A DNA stretch of 64,000 nt from DATDIC01 sp963764525 (GTDB lineage Bacteria > Pseudomonadota > Alphaproteobacteria > Acetobacterales > Acetobacteraceae): contig CAVXTC010000026.1 in NCBI GenBank assembly GCA_963764525.1, forward strand, positions 62,001 to 126,000, given 5' to 3'. Every line of letters starts with the position of its first letter. The first letter of the stretch is position 1. The position numbers were made by a program, and so were the translations under genes. Under the pieces are notes generated by a model. That model saw only the letters and a program-made list of their open reading frames with translations, searched no databases and had not been told where the DNA came from. Below are positions 9,812-19,378 of the stretch, one piece after another.

Positions 9812-9813
9812 CT

Positions 9814-9842
9814 AAACGCGCTCTCCGCGCTTGCGGGGAGAG
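9814..9842 (-). promoter_or_regulatory. Hairpin between SBP and ATPase genes
   Basis: On the minus strand CTCTCCCCGC is followed after AA by GCGCGGAGAG, a ten-pair stem with one mismatch. It occupies most of the 34-nt gap between the SBP stop and the ATPase start. There is no U-tract, so it is more likely an mRNA-stabilising or partial-attenuation hairpin, as often seen after binding-protein genes, than a full terminator. That role is inference. Confidence 0.5.
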
Positions 9843-9845
9843 GGG

Positions 9846-11039
9846 CTACTTCCCGACATTGGCGCCGATCTGCTGGTCCCAGCGCTGGAACGCGTACACC
9901 ATCTTGTCGGCCGCCAGCGGCGGGTCCATCGGCGTGTCCGCCAGCAGCTTCGCGTAGATCGGCCGGCCGTATTCCTTGATCGCCTGCTGGCTGGCGGGGG
10001 GCGCCATGGACAGTGGAACGTCCTTCACCGCCGGACCGGGATAGAAATAGCCCTTGTCCCACGCATAGGCCTGCGCCTTTGGGGTCAGCATGTAGGCCAT
10101 CAGATCGAGCAGCACCGCCAGATGAGCCTCCGGCACCCCCTTCGGGACCGCCATGTAATGACCATCTGTGACGAAATGAAATCCCTGCAAGGTGCCGATC
10201 TGTGCTTCCTTCGGCACCACGCCGAGCGCCCGGGGATTGATGTCCCAGCCGGTCATCGTCGGGGTCATCGAGCGCGATCCCTCGCCAAGTTCCTTCATCA
10301 CCGCGCCTGTCCCGGTCGGGTAGTATTCGATGTTCTTGCCGAGCTCGCGCAGATAGGCCCAGGTCTTGTCCCAGCCCTTGTCCGGATCCATCGGGGCCTG
10401 GTCGCCCAGGATGTACGGCAGGCCCATCAGGAAGGCGCGGCCGGGTCCGGAATTGGCCGGCCGCGCGTAGATGAACTGGCCCTTGTGGGCGCCGGTCCAG
10501 GCCAACAGCTCCTGCGCGGTTTTCGGCGGGGTCTTTACCGCGTCAGGCATGTACTCCAGCAGCGGTCCGCCCGGGCAGTAGCTGACGCAGACGCCCTGGT
10601 TCTGCGCCAGCGCCTGCATCTTCTGCGCACCGGGCTCCAGGATCGCCGACAGGTCCGGTAGCTTGCCGGCGTAATCCGGGTACAGCTTCACCCACAGGTT
10701 CTGCGCGATTCCCGCCGCCAGCCCGTCGTTGCCGGTCAGCACCATGTCGATGTCGACCCGGTTTGCCGCCTGCTGCGCCTTCAGCTTGCCGGGCAGTTCC
10801 GGTGCTGTCGCCTGGGTGAAATTGATCGCCGAGACCAGGTTCGATTTGGCCTTGCGGTAATCCTCGAACGCCGGCTGCGTGAGCTGAAGGTTTCCGGCAA
10901 CGTCGATGATGTTGAGGCTGATCGGGGAAGTCGGGAGTGCCGGAGCAGCTTGTGCGCCGGCGCGTCGGGCTGTCCCCAGCATGGTTACCCCGGCCATACC
11001 GCCCAGCAGCGTCCGCCGTGTCGTCTGGATGATGTTCAT
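9846..11039 (-). CDS. ABC transporter extracellular solute-binding protein (family 1-like)
   Basis: The 397-residue periplasmic binding protein is first in its operon. The N-terminus (TTRRTLLGGMAGVTMLGTARRAGAQA) has a twin-arginine-like RR followed by a hydrophobic stretch and an AQA cleavage site. The body has the family 1/PotD-like pattern (LTGNDGLAAGIAQNLWVKLYP, ILEPGAQKM, late GHYMAVPKG). A good Shine-Dalgarno (AGGAG) lies about 10 nt upstream of the ATG. A LacI-type operator lies about 56 nt upstream and the divergent regulator beyond it. The ligand is not determined; a sugar or polyol is inferred from the regulator family. Confidence 0.88.
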   Translation of the reverse strand: MNIIQTTRRTLLGGMAGVTMLGTARRAGAQAAPALPTSPISLNIIDVAGNLQLTQPAFEDYRKAKSNLVSAINFTQATAPELPGKLKAQQAANRVDIDMVLTGNDGLAAGIAQNLWVKLYPDYAGKLPDLSAILEPGAQKMQALAQNQGVCVSYCPGGPLLEYMPDAVKTPPKTAQELLAWTGAHKGQFIYARPANSGPGRAFLMGLPYILGDQAPMDPDKGWDKTWAYLRELGKNIEYYPTGTGAVMKELGEGSRSMTPTMTGWDINPRALGVVPKEAQIGTLQGFHFVTDGHYMAVPKGVPEAHLAVLLDLMAYMLTPKAQAYAWDKGYFYPGPAVKDVPLSMAPPASQQAIKEYGRPIYAKLLADTPMDPPLAADKMVYAFQRWDQQIGANVGK

Positions 11040-11094
11040 TTATGCCGGTCTCCTGCCCCTGGGTGCGCTGTGATGATGGGTGACGCGCAGTCTG

Positions 11095-11108
11095 TGATAC
11101 CGCTACCA
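11095..11108. promoter_or_regulatory. LacI/GntR-family operator
   Basis: The 14-mer TGATACCGCTACCA fits the symmetric LacI-family consensus TGNTANCGNTANCA at every fixed position. It sits in the 145-bp divergent region between the SBP gene and the LacI/GntR-type regulator, about 56 nt from the SBP start and 77 nt from the regulator start. It would suit negative control of the importer and autoregulation. The match is seen in the sequence; binding by this regulator is inference. Confidence 0.7.
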
Positions 11109-11184
11109 TAGCCCCGCGCGAATCACAACGGAGGGCAAAATTGCCAACGGGACGCAACTCGGACGGGGTTCGGAACGCGGTTCG

Positions 11185-12171
11185 ATGCGCGGGGCGAAGA
11201 TCACCGACGTAGCGACAGCGGCGGGGGTAGCGCCGATGACCGTTTCGCGTGTGATCAATACGCCGGAACGCGTCGCCGCGGCGACCGCCGACCGCGTGCG
11301 GGCCGCCATCGCGCAACTCGGCTACGTGCCGAACCTGATCGCCGGCGGGCTGTCGTCGCGCCGGTCGCGCATGATCGCCGCCATCGTGCCAACCATCGCG
11401 CATCCGATGTTCACCGAGCTGGTCGGCAGCTTCACCGAGGCGCTGCGCGGCGCCGGCTATCAGGTGATGCTGTCGCTGAGCGGCTATGCGCCCGGCCGCG
11501 AGGAGGATTTGGTGCGTGCGCTGCTGGGCCGGCGGCCGGACGGCATTCTGCTGACCGGCGCCGAACACGCGGCGGCGACGCGGAAGATGCTGGCCGGGGC
11601 GGGCATCCCTGTCATGGAGGTGTTCGACGCCGGACGGCCGATCGACATGCTGGTAGGGTTCGATCATGAGGCGGTCGGCGCGGCGGTGGCGGCGTATTTC
11701 CTCGGCCGCGGACACGAGCAATTCGCCGTTTTTGCCGCCGGCGATCCGCGGGCGCTGGCGCGGCGGCGCGGTTTCGCCGACCGGGTGAAATGTGCCGGCG
11801 GCCGGTTGATCGCCGATCCCGTGCTGCCGGCACCCAGCACGATCATGGCCGGACGTGACGCGCTGCGCGCACTGGTCCCTGCGCTCCGCCCACGCACCGC
11901 TCTGTTCTGCAGCTCCGACCTGCTGGCGTTCGGCGCGATCGTGGAGGCGCGGCAGCACGGCATCGGGGTGCCGGCGCACTTGGCGGTGTGCGGGTTCGGC
12001 GATTTCGAGCTGGGCGCCGCGAATGAGCCGGCGTTCACCACGGTGACCGTGGAGGCGGCGCGTATTGGCCACGACGCTGCGGCGATGTTGCTGGCCCGGC
12101 TCGCCGGGACCGGGCCAGTGGAGGTGAAAGTGCAGGTGCCGTTCCGGATTTTGGAGCGGACATCGAGTTGA
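11185..12171 (+). CDS. LacI-family transcriptional regulator (GntR-like)
   Basis: The 328-residue repressor has an N-terminal helix-turn-helix (ITDVATAAGVAPMTVSRVIN, residues 5-24), a hinge region (YVPNLIAGGLSSRRS) and a periplasmic-binding-protein-like effector domain. Its pattern is close to gluconate-type GntR members of the LacI family. It is divergent from the ABC importer, with a consensus LacI operator in between, so it most likely represses that operon until its ligand is present. The remains of a gluconate-5-dehydrogenase-like SDR follow directly, which supports a sugar-acid or polyol theme. Confidence 0.9.
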   Translation: MRGAKITDVATAAGVAPMTVSRVINTPERVAAATADRVRAAIAQLGYVPNLIAGGLSSRRSRMIAAIVPTIAHPMFTELVGSFTEALRGAGYQVMLSLSGYAPGREEDLVRALLGRRPDGILLTGAEHAAATRKMLAGAGIPVMEVFDAGRPIDMLVGFDHEAVGAAVAAYFLGRGHEQFAVFAAGDPRALARRRGFADRVKCAGGRLIADPVLPAPSTIMAGRDALRALVPALRPRTALFCSSDLLAFGAIVEARQHGIGVPAHLAVCGFGDFELGAANEPAFTTVTVEAARIGHDAAAMLLARLAGTGPVEVKVQVPFRILERTSS

Positions 12172-12185
12172 TCCGCATTTCCGGG

Positions 12186-12848
12186 ATGGTTTCGACGCCG
12201 CGCTGGCGGAAACATCCGCCGATGCCGGCGATCGGACAACATGCAAGCGGCCAGATCGGCGGTTGCGTTCGAGTATCACGGAGGGCGACGCTGTCAGGGA
12301 AAGGAATCGCGAAGCTTGATCGGACGACGAGCACCGACGAAATCCTGGTGAACAGCGCCGGAATGACCATCCGCACCAGCCAGCGCTGGACGTCACGGAT
12401 GACGACTGGCAGCGCGTCGTGGACACCGACCTGACCGCCTGTTTCCGCATGTCGCGTGAGGCGCTCCGGCTGATGCTACCGCGCGGTCGCGGGCGCATCA
12501 TCATGGTCTCATCGATCATGGGGCACCAGGCACGCCCGACGATCCCCGCCTACATCGCCGCGAAGGCTGGTCTGCACGGACTGGTCCGCGCGCTCGCGGT
12601 GGAATTCGCGCTCTCCGGCGTCACCGTCAACGCGATCGCGCCGGGCTACTTTCCATCCGACGCCAATCTCGGCATGCGTCAGGATCCTGTGTTCGCCGCC
12701 TGGGTGAACGAGCGTATTCCGATGGGCCGTTGGGGCGATCCGGCGGCGGAACTCGGATCCCGCGGCGGCGTTCCTTGCCTCCGACGCGGCGAGCTACATC
12801 ACCGGGCAGGTTCTTACCGTCGATGGCGGCTTCACCGCAGCGCTGTAA
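12186..12848 (+). pseudogene. SDR-family oxidoreductase remnant (gluconate 5-dehydrogenase-like)
   Basis: The C-terminal two thirds of a short-chain dehydrogenase are clear: ILVNSAGM, then ALDVTDDDWQRVVDTDL, the catalytic Ser in MVSSIMG, the Tyr and Lys in PAYIAAKAGL, and the end ASYITGQVLTVDGGF. Frame shifts occur near 12385 and 12755. Upstream of ILVNSAG no Rossmann glycine motif (GxxxGxG) can be found in any frame, and the 180 nt after lacI do not read as SDR. Unlike other split genes here it therefore lacks its cofactor-binding start and is probably truly inactive. It may once have worked with the adjacent importer and regulator. Confidence 0.7.
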
Positions 12849-12854
12849 TAACGC

Positions 12855-13493
12855 CTACGCCGCCCAGGCGAAGGGCGCGTAATGCCCGTTATTGCCTTTG
12901 CCCGCCATGTCTACGCCAAGCCCGAAACCTTGGATGCGAGTGTTTTTGGACCGCGCCAACGCAAGCCGCCGGTTGGCCGGATGCGCGGTGTTATCGATAA
13001 AAAACGGCTCGCCTGACCGGTTGCGCGAGGCAACGCCGTCGATCTCGAACTCCAGCACGTCTGGGATCGAGGCCGCGCGGTGCAGGCCCTGCATGGTGAA
13101 TGCGATGGGTTTGTAAACGACGCCGCGGAAATCGCTCACCAGGTTTTGCCGGATCATCCCCGGTGTGCCGCCTGCTTCGCCGCTGACGATGGACGAAAGC
13201 GCGGCGCGCTGTTCCGGATCGGCCAAGTCGTCCACCACGCCGGCAAACACCCAGTTGCCGTCCGCCATCACCTTGCCGGACCGGATCAGCAACGCGAACT
13301 TCAGTCCGTCCAGCCGGACGGAGGCATGCCGCTCCCCGTTGATCCGACCCTGGTCGATCCGGAACACCAGAGCGGCGGTGCAATGGTCGTGGGTCACCTC
13401 GGCCTGCGGATTGGTGAAGATGCACGGACACAGGTAGTCGCAATTGCAGCTTTCCATGTACTCGCCGCACAGCGTCCAGGCCGGTTCCGCCAT
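12855..13493 (-). CDS. DUF1326 domain-containing protein
   Basis: The 212-residue protein starts at ATG 13493, behind a strong ribosome-binding site (GGAGGGG). An in-frame extension to 13574 lacks support. It has the DUF1326 hallmark near the start: a Trp-Cys opening (WTLCGEYMESCNCDYLCPC) with a cluster of cysteines that looks like a metal or redox site, followed by the conserved H-C-T-A segment (HDHCTAALVF). The function of the family is unknown. It stands alone on the minus strand between the SDR remnant and dnaB. Confidence 0.85.
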   Translation of the reverse strand: MAEPAWTLCGEYMESCNCDYLCPCIFTNPQAEVTHDHCTAALVFRIDQGRINGERHASVRLDGLKFALLIRSGKVMADGNWVFAGVVDDLADPEQRAALSSIVSGEAGGTPGMIRQNLVSDFRGVVYKPIAFTMQGLHRAASIPDVLEFEIDGVASRNRSGEPFFIDNTAHPANRRLALARSKNTRIQGFGLGVDMAGKGNNGHYAPFAWAA

Positions 13494-13601
13494 CGTCCCC
13501 TCCGTCACCGTTGATGCTGCGCCGTCTCGCCCGCCACCGCAATCCGGGTTGCCCCCGATATCCCCACTGTCCACAGGCGACCATGCCTATCGACGCACGG
13601 A

Positions 13602-15120
13602 ATGCTGCCGTATGATGACAGAAGCGTGAATACCATCGATTCGCCCCTGCTCGGTCTGTCCCAGCGGCTGCCGCCGTCGAACATTCAGGCCGAACAGGCC
13701 CTGCTTGGCGCGCTGCTGGCCAACAACAAGGCCTATGAGCGCGTTTCCGAGTTCCTGATCCCTGAACATTTCGCCGATCCGATCCACGGCCGCATCTACC
13801 AGGCGATCAGCCGGCGCATCGAGGCGCAGCAGCTCGCCGACGCGGTCACGCTGAGGGGCGAATTCGAGCATTCCGGAACCCTGGAGGAAGTGGGCGGCGT
13901 TGCCTATCTGGCGCAACTCCTCACCGCGATGGTCGGCATCATCAATGCCGGCGAGTACGGGCGGGCAATTCACGATGCCTGGCTGCGCCGCCAACTCATC
14001 GATGTCGGCGAAACGGTGGTCAATAACGCCTTCGGCGCCGAGCCCGAACTGGACGGCAAGCTGCAGATCGAGGCGGCCGAGCAGGCGCTGTTCCAGCTTG
14101 CCACCGATGGCGGCTCCGACGGGGGGTTCGTTTCATTCGAACGGGCGCTGACCGAGGCCATCCAGGGCGCCGAGCGCGCCTTCCGCCGCTCCGGCCACGT
14201 CTCCGGCCTGACCACCGGGCTGCGCGACCTGGATGCCAAGACCGGCGGGCTGCACCCGTCGGACCTGGTGATCCTGGCCGGCCGGCCCGGTATCGGCAAA
14301 TCGGCGCTGGCCACCAAGATCGCTTACGGCGCCGCGCAGGCGCTGCTGACCGAGGCGCGGCGGGAAGACCCCAACGCACTGGCGAAAAAATCCGTGGCGA
14401 TATTTTCGCTTGAAATGAGCGCCGAGCAGCTCGCCACCCGCCTGCTTTCGGAAGAAGCCCGCATCTCCGGCGACCGCATCCGCCGCGGCGATATCGGCCA
14501 GAAGGATTTCGATAAGTTCGTCGCGGTCAGCCGCGAGATCGCCGCGTTGCCGATCCAGATCGACGACACCCCGGCGATTACCCTTTCGGCGCTGCGGACA
14601 CGCTGCCGGCGGCTCAAGCGTACCAAGGGGCTTGCGCTGGTGGTGATCGACTATCTTCAGTTGATGCGCCCGGCGGCCGGCACGCGGCCGGAGAACCGGG
14701 TTCTGGAGATCAGTCAGCTCACCCAGGGGCTGAAAGCGATCGCCAAGGAGATGGCGGTTCCCGTGCTGGCGCTGTCGCAGCTTTCCCGCGCCGTCGAAAG
14801 CCGGGAGGACAAGCGCCCGCAGCTTGTCCGACCTGCGCGAATCCGGCACCATCGAGCAGGACGCCGACCAGGTGATGTTCCTCTACCGCGACGAGTATTA
14901 CCTCGCGCAGCGCGCGCCCAAGCAGATGGCCTTCGACTCCGAGGAAAAATTCCAGAACAGCCTGGAGAAATGGCAGCGCGACATGGAAGCGGTGCACAAC
15001 AAGGCCGAGCTGATCATCGGCAAGCAACGCCATGGCCCCACCGGCAAAATCGACCTGTTCTTTGAGGCGGAGTTCACCCGGTTCCGCGACCTCGACCAGA
15101 CGCACGCCGGATATGACTGA
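13602..15120 (+). CDS. dnaB: Replicative DNA helicase DnaB
   Basis: The hexameric helicase unwinds DNA at the replication fork. The N-terminal primase-interacting domain begins at PPSNIQAEQALLGALL. The RecA-like core has Walker A GRPGIGKSALA at about residues 227-237, FSLEMSAEQL, Walker B VVIDYLQLM and the arginine-containing LSQLSRAVESR. A frame shift near 14822, directly after KRPQL, separates this from the last hundred residues (SDLRESGTIEQDADQVMFLY, ending DLDQTHAGYD). The stop at 15118-15120 overlaps the alr start by 8 nt. Such a break in an essential gene is most likely a sequence error. Confidence 0.95.
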
Positions 15121-16220
15121 CGCGGGTCCAGCCGAAGCCAGGGCCGGCGCGGTCCTGGAGGTCGATCTCGGCGCCATCGTCGCCAACTGGAAGCTGCTGG
15201 TGTCAGCTTCATCCGTCCGGGCCGGTCGCCGGCATGGTGAAGGCGGATGCTTACGGGCTGGGCGCGCAGGCTGTCGCGCCGGCGCTGTACGCCGCCGGCT
15301 GCCGGCATTTCTTCGTCGCCCTGCTGGATGAGGCGTTGGCGCTCCGCCCGCTGCTGCCGGACGCCATGCTGGCCGTGCTGAACGGCCCATTCGCCGGCAC
15401 CGAGCCGGACTACGTCGCGCACGACATCACCCCGGTGTTGGGATCGCTGGCCGAGATCGATGCCTGGGCCGCCGCGGCCCGTACCGCCAGCGGGACGCTA
15501 CCCGCGATCCTGCACATCGACACCGGCATGTCCCGCCTTGGCCTGAGCATCACCGAACTGGGGGCGTTGCACGAGGATCATGCGCGGCTGCGCGGCATCC
15601 CACTGCGCTACGTCATGACCCATCTGGTCAGTTCCGAGATCCCCGACGACCCGATGAACCTGGCGCAGCTCATGAGTTTCGAAATGGCCTGCGCCGGGCT
15701 GCCGCCGGCGCAGCGCAGCCTTGCCAACTCCTCCGGGATCTTTCTGGGGAAGGCGTATGGCTCCGACCTCGCCCGCCCCGGCGCGGCGCTGTACGGCATC
15801 AACCCGACACCGGCGAAGCCCAACCCGATGCGCCTGCCGGTGCGGCTTCGGGCCCGTGTGGTTGCGGTGCGGGACCTCGAACCCGAAGAAACCGTCGGCT
15901 ACAACGCCACCTGGACGGCGGCGCGACCGACCCGCATCGCCACCGTCGCGATCGGCTATGCGGACGGCTGGCAGCGCGCCCAATCCAACCGCGGCGCGGC
16001 CGTCTTTGACGGCCGCCCCGTCCCGCTGGTAGGGCGTGTCTCCATGGACCTCACCACCTTCGACGTAACGGACCATCCGGGCATCGTGCCGGGCGCCTGG
16101 CTCGAGCTGATCGGCCCGGCGCGGACGCCGGATGACGTCGCGGCGGCCGGCGGCACCAATGGCTATGAGGTGCTGACTTCGCTTGGGCGACGGTTCCACC
16201 GGACCTATCGCCCGGCGTGA
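15113..16220 (+). CDS. alr: Alanine racemase
   Basis: Alr is the PLP enzyme that makes D-alanine for peptidoglycan. The N-terminus (VLEVDLGAIVANW) is in one frame. After a shift near 15215 the PLP lysine motif MVKADAYGLG follows, then HIDTGMSRLG, the PLP-phosphate region, ARPGAALYG and the catalytic-tyrosine region TVGYNATW, then GRVSMDLTTFDV. The ATG at 15113 overlaps the dnaB stop. The end overlaps the GTG start of the MlaE gene (GTGA), so dnaB-alr-mlaEF look like one transcription unit. Confidence 0.94.
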
Positions 16221-17002
16221 GCGTGGTGCTGGACAGTATCGCCGTCCTCGGGCGCGGCGTCATCGGCGCGTGCCGTGTCGCCGGATCCGTGACGCTGTTC
16301 GCGCTGTCCGGGCTGTCGCATCTGGTGCGCCCGCCGTTCTACTGGCGGATGTTCGTGCGCGCGTTGATCGAGATGGCGTATTTCAGCCTGCCGGTGGTGG
16401 CGCTGACCGCGATCTTCACCGGCATGGTGCTGGCATTACAGAGCTATACTGGATTTTCCCGCTTCAACGCCGAAAGCGCGATCGCCAACGTGGTGGTGAT
16501 CTCGATCACCCGCGAACTCGGCCCGGTGCTGGCGGGGCTGATGGTGGCAGGACGGATCGGCGCCGCGACAGCGGCCGAGCTCGGCACCATGCGAGTCACC
16601 GACCAGATCGATGCCTTGACGACGCTTTCGACCAATCCGATGAAGTACCTGGTGGCGCCGCGGTTGCTGGCGGGGATCGTCGCGTTGCCGATGCTGGTCG
16701 TGGTCGCCGATATCCTCGGCGTGATGGGCGGGTTCATCGTCGCCAACCTGACGCTCGGCTTCGGGGTGACGGCGTACCTGTCGAGCACGTTCAACTTCCT
16801 GCAGCCGATGGATGTGGTGTCCGGGCTGGCGAAGGCGGCGGTGTTCGGGCTGCTGATCGCGTTGCTCGGCTGCTACCAAGGCTATCACAGCCGCGGCGGC
16901 GCGCAGGGGGTGGGCGCCGCGACCACGGCCGCGGTGGTATCGGCATCGATCCTGATCCTGGCGTTCGACTATGTGCTCACCGAGCTGTTTTTCGCCCGAT
17001 GA
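16217..17002 (+). CDS. mlaE: MlaE-family ABC transporter permease
   Basis: The 261-residue MlaE/YrbE-type inner-membrane permease belongs to the lipid-transport system that keeps outer-membrane asymmetry. Family motifs seen are IEMAYFSLPVVALTAIFTGM, the RELGPVLAGLMVAGRIGAA box and TTLSTNPMKYLVAPR. The GTG start overlaps the alr stop. The gene after it encodes the ATPase, with an ATGA overlap. The usual third gene, the MCE-domain MlaD, is absent from this window. Confidence 0.93.
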   Translation: MSVVLDSIAVLGRGVIGACRVAGSVTLFALSGLSHLVRPPFYWRMFVRALIEMAYFSLPVVALTAIFTGMVLALQSYTGFSRFNAESAIANVVVISITRELGPVLAGLMVAGRIGAATAAELGTMRVTDQIDALTTLSTNPMKYLVAPRLLAGIVALPMLVVVADILGVMGGFIVANLTLGFGVTAYLSSTFNFLQPMDVVSGLAKAAVFGLLIALLGCYQGYHSRGGAQGVGAATTAAVVSASILILAFDYVLTELFFAR

Positions 17003-17853
17003 GCGCGCGGCCCCCTGCGTCTGACCTCCATCATCACGGGGAGCAGAAAGCCCCCTCCACCTGTGGGAGGGGGTCGGGGGAGGAGTCGCTCCCCAAGCTC
17101 CGCATCCGCAACCTCAGCAAATCCTTCGGCGACAAGCTCGTGCTGGACCGCCTGGATCTCGACGTGATGCCGGGCACCTCCACCGTGGTGATCGGCGGCT
17201 CCGGATCCGGCAAATCGGTGCTGCTGAAATGCGTGCTCGGGCTGATCGAGCCGGATGACGGCGTGATCGAGATCGACGGGCACGACATCCTGCGCATGGG
17301 CCGCGCCGACCGTGAACGGGTGCGCTCGCAGATCGGCATGCTGTTCCAGAACGGCGCGTTGTTCGACAGCCTGCCGGTTTGGGAGAACGTCACCTTCGGC
17401 CTGCTAGCGCAACGCAAGGTGATAAGGCGGAAGGCGCGCGACCGCGCTGGGGCGATTCTCGGTCAGGTCGGCCTGGAACCCAGCGTCGGCGAGCTGTATC
17501 CGGCGGAACTGTCCGGCGGGATGCAGAAGCGGGTGGCGCTGGCGCGGGCCATCGCCGCCCAGCCGGATATCATGTTCTTCGATGAGCCCACGACCGGTCT
17601 CGATCCGATCATGGGGGCGGTGATCGACGGGCTGGTGGTCGATTGCGTGAAACGTTTGGGCAGCACGGCGGTGGCGATCACCCACGATATGGCGAGCGCG
17701 CGGCGCATCGGCGACGTGATCGCCATGCTGTATCGCGGGCGAATCATCTGGAGCGGCCCGCCTTCGGCGCTGATGGAGAGTGGCAATCCGGTGGTGGACC
17801 AGTTCACCCACGGCCGGCGAGAGGGGCCGATCCAGATGGAGCTGCGGCGGTAG
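16999..17853 (+). CDS. mlaF: MlaF-type ABC transporter ATP-binding protein with palindromic element near N-terminus
   Basis: The 284-residue ATPase is the partner of MlaE. It has Walker A GGSGSGKSVLL, a Q-loop (MLFQNGALFDSLPVWENV) typical of MlaF, signature LSGGMQKRVALARA, Walker B IMFFDEPTTGLDP and H-loop ITHDMAS. Residues about 13-32 (EQKAPSTCGRGSGEES) come from copy B of the palindromic element and have no counterpart in a normal MlaF; the conserved ATPase starts right after, at LRIRNLSKSFG. The ATG at 16999 overlaps the MlaE stop. No internal start lies between the element and the conserved domain, so the element is probably translated. Confidence 0.92.
   Translation: MSARPPASDLHHHGEQKAPSTCGRGSGEESLPKLRIRNLSKSFGDKLVLDRLDLDVMPGTSTVVIGGSGSGKSVLLKCVLGLIEPDDGVIEIDGHDILRMGRADRERVRSQIGMLFQNGALFDSLPVWENVTFGLLAQRKVIRRKARDRAGAILGQVGLEPSVGELYPAELSGGMQKRVALARAIAAQPDIMFFDEPTTGLDPIMGAVIDGLVVDCVKRLGSTAVAITHDMASARRIGDVIAMLYRGRIIWSGPPSALMESGNPVVDQFTHGRREGPIQMELRR
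17037..17092. repeat. Palindromic element, copy B (inside mlaF 5' end)
   Basis: The plus strand matches the second half of the minus strand of copy A, including GGGGAGCAGAAAGCCCCCTC, TGTGGGAGGGGGT and even the flank GTCGCTCC. Only half of the palindrome is present, and it is read in another frame than copy A. It begins about 13 codons after the mlaF start and keeps the frame open. Confidence 0.8.
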
Positions 17854-17920
17854 CGGCTGTCGGCCGTCTCTGTGGAGGAAAGACGGCGCGACCGGTGGGT
17901 GAGCACGCGCCGGCGTGCCA

Positions 17921-17985
17921 CACCCCCCCTCCCACAAAGGGAGGGGGCTTTGTTCAGCGCCTCACCTTGTGGGAGGAGGTTGGCG
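17921..17985. repeat. Palindromic element, copy C (intergenic)
   Basis: It lies in the 172-bp gap between mlaF and the next gene. CCCTCCCACAAAGGGAGGGGGCTTTG is followed after a short loop by the complementary CTTGTGGGAGG arm, the same core as copy A with several substitutions. Nothing else recognisable is in the gap. The hairpin may influence read-through from mlaF. Confidence 0.75.
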
Positions 17986-18025
17986 GAAGAAATTGCCGTG
18001 ACGGATTGAAGGCGGGGACAAGTTG

Positions 18026-19378
18026 ATGTCCGAGGCACGGCCCGGGCGCCGGACCGGCCTGACGGCGGCAAGCATCACCGCCGTCGGCTTGGTGGTCGTG
18101 CTGGCGCTGGCAGCGGCGATCGCGACTTTCGTGCTGCCGGCCAGCGCATTGCGCGGCGATGCGGTGAAGACCGCAGCGGTGGCGATCTTCGTCGCCAGCT
18201 ATCTGGCGCTGGCGATCGGCAAAGTGCCAGGACCTCAGCATCGATCGGGCCGGGGTCGCGCTGGTCGGCGCCTGCCTGATGGTCGGCGCCGGCGTGCTGA
18301 CATTGGACGACGCTTACAAAGCGGTCGATTTCGATACGATCACCCTGCTGCTGGGCATCATGATCGTGGTGGCCAATCTGCGGCTGTCGGGGTTCTTCGC
18401 GCTGGCCAATGCATGGGTGGTGCGCCATGCCCACCGGCCGATCGTACTGCTGATCGCCATCACCGCCGTCTCCGGCGTGTTCTCCGCGTTCCTGGTCAAC
18501 GACGCGATCTGCCTCGTGCTGGCGCCGCTGGTGCTGCAACTGACGCTCAGCGTGAAGCGTCGGCCGACGCCTTACCTGCTGGCGGTCGCGATGGCCTCGA
18601 ATGTCGGCTCGACCGCGACCATGACAGGCAATCCGCAGAACATCATGATCGGCAGTTTTTCGCACATGCCCTACGTGCGGTTCGCCCTGGCGCTTTCGCC
18701 GGTCGCGGCGATCGGGCTGGTGCTGACGGTCGCTGCTTCTGGCGCTTGTCTATCGCGCCGAGTTCATCAACCGCGATCGGCTGGAGGCCCGGGTTCCGAT
18801 TCCGCACGTGCACACCGCGCTGGTGGTGCGGGCCCTGCTGGCGACCGCGGTCATGGTCGCGCTGTTCTTCGCCGGTACCGCGCCGGCCAAGGCGGCGATC
18901 ATCATCGGCGGACTGCTGCTGCTGACTCGCCGGCTGAAAAGCGAGCGCGTCTATGCCGAGATCGACTGGTCGCTGCTGCTGATGTTCGCCGGACTGTTCA
19001 TCATCGTGGCGGGTGCCCAGCACGCGCTGCTGACGCCTGGCGTGATCGCCGCGGCGGGCCGGCTGCACCTCGACCAGGTGCCGGTGCTGAGCGGGGTGAC
19101 AGCGGTGCTGTCGAACCTGGTCAGCAACGTGCCGGCGGTGTTGGTGCTGAAGCCGTTCATCGAGCCGCTGCGGAACCGCGACACCGCCTGGCTGGTGGTC
19201 GCCATGTCCTCCACGCTGGCCGGGAATTTCACGGTGCTGGGGTCGATCGCCAATCTGATCGTCGTGCAGAAGGCGGCGGCCCGGGGCGTGGTGATCAGCT
19301 TTTGGGACTATTTCAAGGTGGGCGCGCCGCTGACCGTGCTGACCATCGCTGATCGGGACGCTTTGGTTGTGGCTGTGA
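18026..19378 (+). CDS. ArsB/NhaD-superfamily (SLC13-like) anion permease
   Basis: This is a polytopic inner-membrane transporter of the ion-transporter superfamily. Diagnostic stretches are VFSAFLVNDAICLVLAPLVL, then ASNVGSTATMTGNPQNIMIG, and in the second half AVLSNLVSNVPAVLVLK and STLAGNFTVLGSIANLIVVQ. It is divided by frame shifts near 18230 and 18735. A third near 19348 is important: in the shifted frame the helix ends as LIGTLWLWL with a stop at 19376-19378, whereas the unshifted frame runs falsely into the next gene. The substrate is uncertain (arsenite, citrate-like anion or sodium/proton exchange). Confidence 0.8.

Noticed and set aside
10543..12519. 658-codon open frame on the minus strand
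   Set aside because: It spans the antisense of the LacI regulator and out-of-frame SBP; no recognisable domain.
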